Origin: Pseudoalteromonas rubra
GTDB lineage: Bacteria > Pseudomonadota > Gammaproteobacteria > Enterobacterales > Alteromonadaceae
Length of the DNA stretch: 64,000 nt
NCBI RefSeq assembly: GCF_005887095.1
Contig: NZ_PNCI01000018.1
Coordinates: 1-64,000 of the forward strand
Direction: 5' to 3'
Notes under the pieces: generated by a model
Told to the model about the DNA's origin: nothing
The model's input: only the letters and a program-made list of their open reading frames with translations
Databases searched by the model: none
Position numbers and translations under genes: made by a program
In this document: positions 40,965 through 48,958 of the stretch, piece by piece
Position numbering within the stretch: position 1 is the stretch's first letter
Layout: every line of letters begins with the position of its first letter

Positions 40965-43407
40965 AGAAGGCGTAAAGCTATACAACGCACAAAATGCATC
41001 AGACCAGTTCATTAAAACGCACTTTGTGATCCGCCTGAAAGAATACAAAAAAATCTGGCGTGCCATTGCCAGCACCAACAAAGAGGTGCCCGAACAAAAT
41101 TACCTGATCCAGGGCGTGCGCGGCGCCGGTAAAACCACCTTGCTGCGACGCCTTGCCATAGAGCTTGCACAAAGTGACGTGCTGAACACCTGGCTGCTTC
41201 CTGTCACCTTTAAAGAAGAAGAATACGGGATCAGCTCTTTGTTTACGCTCTGGGAGCGCGTTGCTGAAGAGCTGGAAGAGCATTATCATGACCAGTTTGC
41301 CGGGCTGCTGGATGGGCTGGATGCCATTGCAGGTCAGGATCCAGACCCTAAAGCCGCGATTCAGTTGCTGAGTGACCGGCTCAAAAAGCAAGACAAACGG
41401 GTTGTGTTATTTATTGATAACCTGGTGGAACTATTCGAAAACTTTAATCGCAAAGAAACAGAAATACTAAGGGAAGTGCTCACCACCAACCCTTACTTCA
41501 GGCTAATAGGTGGCTCGGCGGTCAGCCTGGAAGCTTTTTACGATCACCAGGCCCCTTTTTACCAATTCTTTGAAGTGATCAATTTAGCTGGATTAGACAA
41601 GCCAGATACCGAGGCGCTGTTGCGGGCACTGGCTAGTCACAGTGGTGAACGTGAAGAACAAAGGTTGCTGACTATCCTTGAGCAAGAGCCGCAGCGTATT
41701 GAATCTATCCGGCGCTTAACGGGCGGTATTCCGCGCACACTGGTTATTTTGTTTAATATTCTGATGGAAGGCGCCTACGGCCAGACCTATGCACTACTGG
41801 AAGAAACCATAGACCGCACCACGCCGCTGTATAAACACCGTATGGACGACCTGGCACCACAGCAAAAACCCATAGTCAACGCCATCGCACTGCACTGGGA
41901 TGCCATTTCAGCCAAGGAGATAGCCGAAAAAACCCGCCTGCCCAGCAAAAATATCTCGGCCCAGCTCAGCCAGCTGGAGAAAAACTGGGTCATCGAGAAA
42001 ATCAAAACTGATAGCAAGAACAACCTGTATCGCATCAAGGAGCGCTTTTTTAATATCTGGTATCTGATGCGCTATGGCAGACGCCGGGACAAAAACCGGG
42101 TCCTTTGGCTAACGCGTTTTATGGAAGTCTGGTGCGTTGGCGACGAGCTAAAACACCGCAGCCAGTCTTTTCTTGCGCAACTCACAGGCCAATGCCATCC
42201 CCAAGCCACACTGACGTTTGCCAATGCATTGTTGTGTAGTGACCAGCTTGAACACACAGACAAACAACAAATTCTTGAGCAAACTCAGCAGTATCTGAGC
42301 AGCGCGGGGCACACCGCACTGAGTAAAGAGCTGATTGATATCACAGATGTGCAGGATGATAAAAACAAACAGATCCTGATTGAGTGGCTGCAAAGTGACG
42401 AGCCGGCAGATATGACTGAGGCCGTTAAAGAGGCTGTGAGTGCACTTTCTGTAAAGAGCATTTGTCAGGTCGCCATGGCCAAGGGCAAAGACATTAAATC
42501 AAGTAAACTAATCACGCTCGCCGAAGCATTAGAAGAAATAGATAGCATTAAAGGCCTCATATTTAAAGGCATTGCCTACTTGAGATCAGGCAAAAGTGCT
42601 GATGCGGAGTTGGCATTAAAGCAAATCACAGACATAGAACCAGGGAATACCTTTGCCGCAATGGGGTTGAACCGAATTTATCAAAATTCAGCTCAATGGG
42701 ATAAGGCCCGAATAGCTTTACAAGCTGCAGAATCTGAACTGCAAAGCAGTCTCCCAGGTTACTATCACAGAAACATAGGTGAAATATACCATCAACTAGG
42801 TGAATATGACCTTTCAGAACAACACTTTCTATCCGCTCTGGACGCTGGAGAACCTGTATTGGCCATGTTGGGCTGTCTAAACGTGTACAAAGCAAACTTC
42901 TCACAGGCAATTGACTATTTTGAGCAACTCCTTAGCAACGATAAAAGCCATGTGATTTATACCATGCTGGCATGGTGCTACTACTTCCAGGCAGATCCAA
43001 TCAACAAATTTGCGGCTTTACAATGCGCCAGGCAGGGAATGGAAAAAACCCCATCGTCAAATTCCACTGCCGCACTAATTCGAGCTATGTTATGGAATAA
43101 CCTCTTTCAAGACGCAACCCAAACCATGGACGTGCTACTCAGTCAGAATGGCGTACTTGACAGTGCTGATGAGCCCCTGCTCACAGGTCTCTTTATTCCA
43201 TTCCTAGCCAAAGGCCAGACGAACCTGGTTGAGCGCTGGTTCGATCAATACGAACTGAAAGAACGTTTTAAGCCCATCTACTATGCCCTGATGACCTTGA
43301 TACAGGATAAATATCCCAATGAGGTATTAAAAATGGGCGAAGAGCTTAAAGAAACCGTTGATGAAGTGCTCAACGAAATAGAAGATTGGTCGGTGAAATA
43401 TGCTTAA
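40945..43407 (+). CDS. STAND-type ATPase with winged helix and TPR-like repeats
   Basis: A protein of about 820 residues. The N-terminal NTPase has Walker A GVRGAGKTT (57-65) and Walker B RVVLFIDNLVELF (about 152-164). A winged-helix segment follows (about 300-375, AISAKEIAEKTRLPSKNISAQL ... NNLYRIKERFFNIWYLMRYGR). The C-terminal half (about 520-820) is alpha-helical with TPR-like repeats such as AYLRSGKSADAELALKQITDIEPGN and YHQLGEYDLSEQHFLSALDAG. NTPase-wHTH-superhelical sensor is the architecture of STAND signalling and antiviral proteins. ATG 40945 lies inside the upstream gene. Longer in-frame start at 40870 is unlikely. Confidence 0.8.
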   Translation: MQLDDYKEGVKLYNAQNASDQFIKTHFVIRLKEYKKIWRAIASTNKEVPEQNYLIQGVRGAGKTTLLRRLAIELAQSDVLNTWLLPVTFKEEEYGISSLFTLWERVAEELEEHYHDQFAGLLDGLDAIAGQDPDPKAAIQLLSDRLKKQDKRVVLFIDNLVELFENFNRKETEILREVLTTNPYFRLIGGSAVSLEAFYDHQAPFYQFFEVINLAGLDKPDTEALLRALASHSGEREEQRLLTILEQEPQRIESIRRLTGGIPRTLVILFNILMEGAYGQTYALLEETIDRTTPLYKHRMDDLAPQQKPIVNAIALHWDAISAKEIAEKTRLPSKNISAQLSQLEKNWVIEKIKTDSKNNLYRIKERFFNIWYLMRYGRRRDKNRVLWLTRFMEVWCVGDELKHRSQSFLAQLTGQCHPQATLTFANALLCSDQLEHTDKQQILEQTQQYLSSAGHTALSKELIDITDVQDDKNKQILIEWLQSDEPADMTEAVKEAVSALSVKSICQVAMAKGKDIKSSKLITLAEALEEIDSIKGLIFKGIAYLRSGKSADAELALKQITDIEPGNTFAAMGLNRIYQNSAQWDKARIALQAAESELQSSLPGYYHRNIGEIYHQLGEYDLSEQHFLSALDAGEPVLAMLGCLNVYKANFSQAIDYFEQLLSNDKSHVIYTMLAWCYYFQADPINKFAALQCARQGMEKTPSSNSTAALIRAMLWNNLFQDATQTMDVLLSQNGVLDSADEPLLTGLFIPFLAKGQTNLVERWFDQYELKERFKPIYYALMTLIQDKYPNEVLKMGEELKETVDEVLNEIEDWSVKYA

Positions 43408-43865
43408 AAGTAGGCATCAAGAAAGTAGTGAGCGAGTGCCACACACTTTCTGTTCGCTCAATGATTCTTTTCATTACGGCTATGTGACCCTGGCGGAGCG
43501 ATGTCACTTCGTAGCAGACATGCTCCCCCCTCCTTCGTCATACCGGCCTTGAGCCGGTATCTACTCACAAACCAAAAGTGGGATCATCAGAGCCTTTACA
43601 GTCAAACAGAACTGTAAAATACGAGTGGTTGGTAAGCAGATCCCGCGTCAAGCGCGGGACGACACAGAGCGGTGTTTGAATTAAGGGTTTTAAGGTTAGT
43701 TGCCAAACCTGACGCCAATATTAAATGCTCTACTATTATACTGGCCCTCTCCTTCGTCATACCGGCCTTGAGCCGGTATCTACCCACAGACTAAAAAGGG
43801 GGTCATCTGAGCCTGTATAGTCAAACACAGCGCTCAAATATGCGTTCTCAATAAGCAGAAGCCAC
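43408..43865. repeat. 458-bp intergenic region with duplicated palindromic repeats
   Basis: Two direct copies of about 110 bp lie 219 bp apart (43531-43640 and 43750-43859). Each contains the hairpin ATACCGGC-CTTGA-GCCGGTAT. Between them is a related hairpin TCCCGCG-TCAAG-CGCGGGA (43641-43659). A TGAGCGA/TCGCTCA stem (43429-43460) near the ATPase stop may act as terminator. No gene is supported; a 61-codon minus-strand frame comes from the repeats themselves. Confidence 0.8.
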
Positions 43866-45212
43866 TTACAACTTAAACAGCGGCTTGCCCTTACCCCGAT
43901 ACAGCCCAACTGGAATCAGACTGGTTTTGCCTTCAGCCACACTGAGCTGGTAATAATTCTGCGTGCATTCATAAGAAAAAGCGTTATTGGCTCTGGCGAC
44001 CAGTTTACGTTTTTCGCCTTGTCCTTTTTGCCCGTACAGAATCCCCTCCTCAAACGTCACTTTAAGCTGCTGCTTGCCAGCTGACTGATACTCGCCAACT
44101 AAGGTTTTGGCAAAATGATTCAGCTCCGTATCTGACAAGGGTTTTGGTGTTATGTTCAGGTACTGCGCGACCATATCCAGCAGTGCAGGGCCCGGGTGTA
44201 GGGTATCCTGGTTACTCAGGCTAATCGCGTATAAATCAGCTTCTGGGAAATAAACTGACATAGCTAAAAACCCGGGGACTCCCCCTTCGTGGAAATAGCT
44301 TGGCTGCCCGGCAAGCTCAAAGGTGTAAAAACCATAGCCATAGTTGGCAGCAGAGCCATCATTAAGTGTAGCACTGGTGATCATTGCCTGATAACTGGAC
44401 GGACTGACGACTTTGCCGGCTTTCAGGCCACGGTGCCAGCGGCTCATGTCGGCCAGTGTTGTCTCGATGCCACCGGCTGAATAGATCCAACTGCGATCAA
44501 CATAAAAAGGGGCGACAGGTGTCTTTTTATCGTCTACTGAGCTGTAGCCTTTTACTTCATCGCCGCCTGTCCCCTTGGTGAGTACCTGCGAATGTTTCAT
44601 ACCCAGCGGTGTAAAGATATGCTGTTGCAGGTAGTCTTTGTAGCTCAACCCGGAAACCTGCTCGATGACCTTACCTAGCAGCAAATAGCCAGTGTTAGAG
44701 TATCTATGCCCTTCACCCGCAGGGTAAAGTACAGGTGCTTGTACAATCTCTGCCAGGATCTGATCCAGTGTACGATAGTGTGCCATCTTGGCGCCAATCT
44801 CTGGACCTTCGTTGTAATTCGGTAAACCTGCCGTATGCGACAGCACCCGTTCAATTGTCAGTTTGGCATAGTCAGAGCGCAATGTTGGAATGAATTTTCC
44901 CAGTGGATCCTGTATGGACAGCTTCTTCCTATCAGCCAACTGCAAAATGGCCGCAGCCGTAAATTGCTTAGTGATGGAGCCAATCTGAAATCTCTGTTTT
45001 GTGTGCAGTGGCAGAGCGCGCTTGATATCAGCGACGCCAGCTGCCCCGCTATAGATCAGCTTTTTGCCCTGCTCAATTCGTACCGCAATGCCCGGCTGAT
45101 CAGCCTCTGTATAGCAGGCCAGCGTGGCATCAAAGTCAATACTGGTATTTGCCTGTACGCCACAGCTCAGTGCACATAAAACAAGCCCACTGTGGAGCAA
45201 TCGAATTGTCAT
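43866..45212 (-). CDS. Secreted serine hydrolase, class C beta-lactamase family
   Basis: A 448-residue exported protein (signal peptide MTIRLLHSGLVLCALSCGVQA). The beta-lactamase/DD-peptidase fold motifs are SxxK at Ser79-Lys82 (GSITKQF), YSN in HRYSNTGYLLLGKVIEQVSG, and a C-terminal HEGGVPGF replacing KTG. A short C-terminal beta domain follows. This profile fits the broad esterase/D-aminopeptidase-like group and not a clinical AmpC. ATG 45212 is preceded by AAGGA; the frame opens 17 codons earlier. Confidence 0.87.
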   Translation of the reverse strand: MTIRLLHSGLVLCALSCGVQANTSIDFDATLACYTEADQPGIAVRIEQGKKLIYSGAAGVADIKRALPLHTKQRFQIGSITKQFTAAAILQLADRKKLSIQDPLGKFIPTLRSDYAKLTIERVLSHTAGLPNYNEGPEIGAKMAHYRTLDQILAEIVQAPVLYPAGEGHRYSNTGYLLLGKVIEQVSGLSYKDYLQQHIFTPLGMKHSQVLTKGTGGDEVKGYSSVDDKKTPVAPFYVDRSWIYSAGGIETTLADMSRWHRGLKAGKVVSPSSYQAMITSATLNDGSAANYGYGFYTFELAGQPSYFHEGGVPGFLAMSVYFPEADLYAISLSNQDTLHPGPALLDMVAQYLNITPKPLSDTELNHFAKTLVGEYQSAGKQQLKVTFEEGILYGQKGQGEKRKLVARANNAFSYECTQNYYQLSVAEGKTSLIPVGLYRGKGKPLFKL

Positions 45213-45353
45213 AACGCATTCCTTGTAGTTCTTTTTATTATTGATCCTCACCGACGTTAGCACAGTGTCTAAATGTTAACAATACCGCTTCTTTTCTCAT
45301 CACCTGGGCTCAAACGCACCAAAGGTGCTCGTCCTGCACGACATGCCAGGCAC

Positions 45354-45387
45354 AAAAAAACCCGGTCTCTGTAAGCCGGGTTTTTTT
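45354..45387 (-). terminator. Bidirectional terminator after lpdA
   Basis: AAAAAAACCCGG (45354-45365) pairs with CCGGGTTTTTTT (45376-45387), forming a GC stem flanked by A and T tracts. It ends lpdA on the minus strand. Confidence 0.92.
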
Positions 45388-45407
45388 AGTTCATTCAGAA
45401 GTAGCGA

Positions 45408-46832
45408 TTACTTCTTCTTCACGGCCTTTTTGTTAGGCAGGTCAGTGATTGAACCTTCGAAGATCTCAGCCGCCAGACCGATTGACTCGTTCAGCGTTGG
45501 GTGAGCGTGGATAGTCAGTGCCACGTCTTCTGCGTCTGCACCCATCTCAACTGCCAGGCCGATCTCGCCCAGCATTTCACCGGCGTTGATACCAACCATA
45601 GCACCACCGATCACGCGACCAGTCTCTTTGTCGAAGATCATCTTAGTCTGACCTTCAGTACGTGCAGAAGCAATTGCACGGCCAGAAGCTGCCCACGGGA
45701 ATACCGCAGTTTCAATGCTCAGACCTTGCTCTTTCGCTTCTTTCTCAGTCACACCAACCCATGCGATTTCTGGATCTGTGTACGCGATTGAAGGAATGCA
45801 CTTAGGATCGAAGTAGTGTTTCTTACCAGAGATCACTTCAGCAGCAACGTGTGCTTCGTGAACCGCTTTGTGCGCAAGCATAGGCTGACCTACGATGTCA
45901 CCAATCGCATAGATGTGGTTTACGTTCGTCTTCATTTGCTTGTCAGTGTTGATAAAGCCACGCTCGTCAACCGCAACGCCCGCTTTGTCTGCATCAAGCA
46001 GTTTACCGTTAGGCGTACGACCAACAGCAACCAGTACTTTGTCGTAACGTACCTGGCCTTCTGGTGCTTGCTTGCCTTCGAAAGAAACGTAGATACCGTC
46101 TTCTTTCGCTTCAACTGCAACAACTTTAGTAGAAAGCATGACGTTGAACTTGTCTTTCACGTACTTCTGGTAAATCTTGATTACGTCTTTGTCAGCCGCA
46201 GGAACCAGTTGGTCTGCAAATTCAACCACGTCGATTTGTGAGCCCAGTGCACGGTACACAGTACCCATCTCAAGACCGATGATACCACCACCCAGAACAA
46301 GCAGTTTTTCTGGTACGTCTTTCAGCTCAAGTGCGCCAGTTGAGTCAATGATACGCTCATCTTCTGGGATGAAAGGCAGGTTTACAGGCTGAGAACCCGC
46401 AGCAATGATAGCATTGTCGAAGTTTACAGTCGTTGTGCCGTCAGCACCTTCAACCGCGATAGAGTTAGAGCCGGTGAATTTACCGTAGCCGCTAACTACT
46501 TTCACTTTACGCATTTTCGCCATGCCAGACAGACCGCCTGTCAGCTGACCAATTACAGACTCTTTCCAGCTACGGATTTTGTCCAGGTCGATTTGAGGAG
46601 CACCGAAAGTTACACCGTGTGAAGCCATTTCAGCTGCGTCGTCGATTACCTTAGCCACGTGTAAAAGTGCTTTTGAAGGAATACAACCTACGTTCAAGCA
46701 CACACCACCCAGGGTATCGCGAGATTCGATCAATGTAACTTCTAAACCTAGGTCTGCTGCACGGAATGCTGCAGAGTAACCACCAGGACCACCGCCTAGT
46801 ACAACAACTTGAGTTTTGATTTCGTTGCTCAT
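45408..46832 (-). CDS. lpdA: Dihydrolipoyl dehydrogenase (E3)
   Basis: A 474-residue flavoprotein, the same length as E. coli Lpd. The FAD motif VVLGGGPGGYSAAFRAADLG, redox-active disulfide GGVCLNVGCIPSKALLH, NAD motif LVLGGGIIGLEMGTV, YAIGDIVGQPMLAHKA and C-terminal HAHPTLNES (catalytic His-Glu) are all present. It reoxidises lipoyl groups of the pyruvate and 2-oxoglutarate dehydrogenase complexes. It is separated from aceF by 222 bp containing a hairpin terminator, so it probably also has its own promoter. Confidence 0.97.
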   Translation of the reverse strand: MSNEIKTQVVVLGGGPGGYSAAFRAADLGLEVTLIESRDTLGGVCLNVGCIPSKALLHVAKVIDDAAEMASHGVTFGAPQIDLDKIRSWKESVIGQLTGGLSGMAKMRKVKVVSGYGKFTGSNSIAVEGADGTTTVNFDNAIIAAGSQPVNLPFIPEDERIIDSTGALELKDVPEKLLVLGGGIIGLEMGTVYRALGSQIDVVEFADQLVPAADKDVIKIYQKYVKDKFNVMLSTKVVAVEAKEDGIYVSFEGKQAPEGQVRYDKVLVAVGRTPNGKLLDADKAGVAVDERGFINTDKQMKTNVNHIYAIGDIVGQPMLAHKAVHEAHVAAEVISGKKHYFDPKCIPSIAYTDPEIAWVGVTEKEAKEQGLSIETAVFPWAASGRAIASARTEGQTKMIFDKETGRVIGGAMVGINAGEMLGEIGLAVEMGADAEDVALTIHAHPTLNESIGLAAEIFEGSITDLPNKKAVKKK

Positions 46833-47014
46833 GTTATTACCTTAACTATTATTCGAACGGGACTCTACTCGAGTGAGTATCCGCACCCAATTGTGCCTGA
46901 TCATCGGCAAGCGCTGCCACCAACAACCAGAGAGAGTTTTTTGTTGCGCGAAAGTGTATCATTCGCACCCACAGATGTCCCGCCCAAATATCAGACAGGA
47001 CAGTAAAAATATGA

Positions 47015-47047
47015 CAAAACCGCACAACCTGGGGTCATGCGGTTTTG
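47015..47047 (-). terminator. Hairpin terminator after aceF
   Basis: CAAAACCGCA (47015-47024) and TGCGGTTTTG (47038-47047) form a perfect 10-bp stem with a 13-nt loop. On the minus strand it is followed by TCATATTTTT. It probably gives partial termination between aceF and lpdA. Confidence 0.75.
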
Positions 47048-47054
47048 CTTTGGC

Positions 47055-48947
47055 TTACATTACCAGCTGACGAATGTCGCTCAGGTAATTGGCCAGCGTC
47101 ACAGTAAAGCGGGCTGCCAGTGCACCGTCAATAACACGGTGGTCGTATGAACAGCTCAGCGGCACCATCAGGCGCGGCTCAAACTCTTTACCATTCCACT
47201 TCGGCTTCATCTCAGACTTAGAGACACCTAAGATAGCCACTTCCGGTGCATTCACGATAGGCGTAAATGCCGTACCACCGATGCCACCCAGGCTTGAGAT
47301 AGTGAAACAACCGCCCTGCATATCAGCGGCAGTCAGCTTACCTTCACGGGCTTTCTTAGAGACGTCCATCAGCTCGCGAGACAGCTCGATGATGCCTTTC
47401 TTGTTGACGTCTTTGAAGACAGGCACAACCAGGCCATTTGGCGTATCAACTGCCACACCGATGTTCACATACTTCTTCAGGATCAGGCTTTCACCGTCTT
47501 CCGAAAGTGATGAGTTAAAGGTCGGGAACTCTTCCAGCGCTTTTGCCGCTGCTTTCATCACGAATACCAATGGGGTGATCTTCACGCCCATTTTCTTCTT
47601 CTCTGCCAGTACATTCTGCTCTTTACGGAATGCTTCCAGCGTGGTGATGTCAGCTTCATCAAACTGAGTAACGTGTGGGATCTGAACCCAGTTACGGTGC
47701 AGGTTAGCGCCAGAGATCTTCTGGATACGAGACAGTTTCTTCTCTTCTACTTCACCAAACTTGCTGAAGTCGACTTTTGGCCAAGGGATCAGACCCAGCT
47801 CACCGCCACCTGTGCTGCCGCCTTTGCTGATCTCGCCAGACTCAACCTTACGAACCAGTTCTTTAACATAGTTCTGCACGTCTTCTTTCAGTACACGGTT
47901 CTTACGGCCAGTACCTTTAACGCGTGCCAGGTTAACGCCAAACTCGCGCGCCAGACGACGTACCACAGGCGAAGCATGGGCATAATCATCATTAGCAACA
48001 AACTCGTCTTTGGCTGCACTTGGCGCAGGAGCCGCAGCCGGAGCCGGAGCCGTTTTGGCCGCCGGAGCTGGCGCAGCTGCTGATGCAGCAGGTGCTGCCG
48101 GAGCTGGTGCTGTAGCTGCAACAGTTTCAAATACGAAGATCAGTGAGCCCGTTGACACTTTGTCGCCAGCAGCAACTTTGATTTCTTTCACAGTACCGGC
48201 AAATGGCGCAGGCACTTCCATTGAGGCCTTGTCGCCTTCAACGGTGATCAAAGACTGCTCTTCTTCAACGCTGTCGCCTACTGCCACCATGATTTCAGTG
48301 ACTTCAACTTCGTCGCCACCGATATCTGGTACTTGTACTTCCTGCAGTGAAGGCGTTGCTTCAACCGGGGCTGCGGCAGGCGCAGTTTCTGCTGCAACCG
48401 GTGCTGCTGCACTCGCAGTTTCAAACACAAAAACTAAGCTGCCGGTGGCCACTTTGCCGCCAATCTCAACTTTGATTTCTTTCACAGTACCGGCAAATGG
48501 TGCTGGTACTTCCATTGACGCCTTGTCACCTTCAACCGTGATCAAAGACTGCTCGGCTTCAACGCTGTCGCCAACCGCAACCAGAATTTCAGTGACTTCA
48601 ACTTCGTCACCACCTATGTCTGGTACGTGGACTTCTTTCACTTCAGCAGTTGCCGGTGCTGGCGCTGCTGCGGCCGGAGCCGCCGCAGGTGCTGCCTCAG
48701 CAGCAGGCGCATCGCCCGCTGCTTCGAAGACCATGATCAGTGAACCGGTCGACACTTTGTCGCCTTCACTGATCTTGATTTCTTTAACCGTACCCGCTTG
48801 CGCAGCAGGCACTTCCATTGACGCTTTGTCGCCTTCAACGGTGATCAGCGACTGCTCTTCTTCTACCGTGTCGCCAACGCTGACCAAAATCTCGGTTACT
48901 TCAACCTCATCGGCGCCAATATCTGGTACATGAATTTCGATTGCCAT
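47055..48947 (-). CDS. aceF: Dihydrolipoamide acetyltransferase (E2) with three lipoyl domains
   Basis: A 630-residue E2 core of pyruvate dehydrogenase. Three tandem lipoyl domains each carry the lipoylated Lys in [10 protein letters not shown] (near residues 41, 145 and 250), joined by Ala/Pro-rich swinging linkers. A peripheral-subunit-binding domain ([20 protein letters not shown]) and a catalytic domain ending [17 protein letters not shown], with the active-site His, follow. The ATG at 48947 has AGAGG; a GTG one codon earlier is possible. Eleven nt separate it from aceE. Confidence 0.97.
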   Translation of the reverse strand: MAIEIHVPDIGADEVEVTEILVSVGDTVEEEQSLITVEGDKASMEVPAAQAGTVKEIKISEGDKVSTGSLIMVFEAAGDAPAAEAAPAAAPAAAAPAPATAEVKEVHVPDIGGDEVEVTEILVAVGDSVEAEQSLITVEGDKASMEVPAPFAGTVKEIKVEIGGKVATGSLVFVFETASAAAPVAAETAPAAAPVEATPSLQEVQVPDIGGDEVEVTEIMVAVGDSVEEEQSLITVEGDKASMEVPAPFAGTVKEIKVAAGDKVSTGSLIFVFETVAATAPAPAAPAASAAAPAPAAKTAPAPAAAPAPSAAKDEFVANDDYAHASPVVRRLAREFGVNLARVKGTGRKNRVLKEDVQNYVKELVRKVESGEISKGGSTGGGELGLIPWPKVDFSKFGEVEEKKLSRIQKISGANLHRNWVQIPHVTQFDEADITTLEAFRKEQNVLAEKKKMGVKITPLVFVMKAAAKALEEFPTFNSSLSEDGESLILKKYVNIGVAVDTPNGLVVPVFKDVNKKGIIELSRELMDVSKKAREGKLTAADMQGGCFTISSLGGIGGTAFTPIVNAPEVAILGVSKSEMKPKWNGKEFEPRLMVPLSCSYDHRVIDGALAARFTVTLANYLSDIRQLVM

Positions 48948-48958
48948 CACTTAGCCTC

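Noticed and set aside
43602-43787. 61-codon minus-strand ORF
   Set aside because: It is built from the palindromic repeats (CRPALDAGSAYQP is a typical translation of such repeats).
43866-45212. Class C-type beta-lactamase fold considered as an antibiotic resistance gene
   Set aside because: The third motif is HxG-like and not KTG and there is a C-terminal extra domain; it fits the broad serine hydrolase/esterase group.
48010-48933. 307-codon plus-strand ORF antisense to aceF
   Set aside because: Its Ala/Thr/Ser-rich translation is the mirror of the Ala/Pro-rich linkers and repeated lipoyl domains of aceF; no ribosome-binding site or family features.
47055-48947. Three near-identical DNA repeats in aceF considered as an unusual amplification
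   Set aside because: Three tandem lipoyl domains are the normal architecture of gammaproteobacterial AceF.
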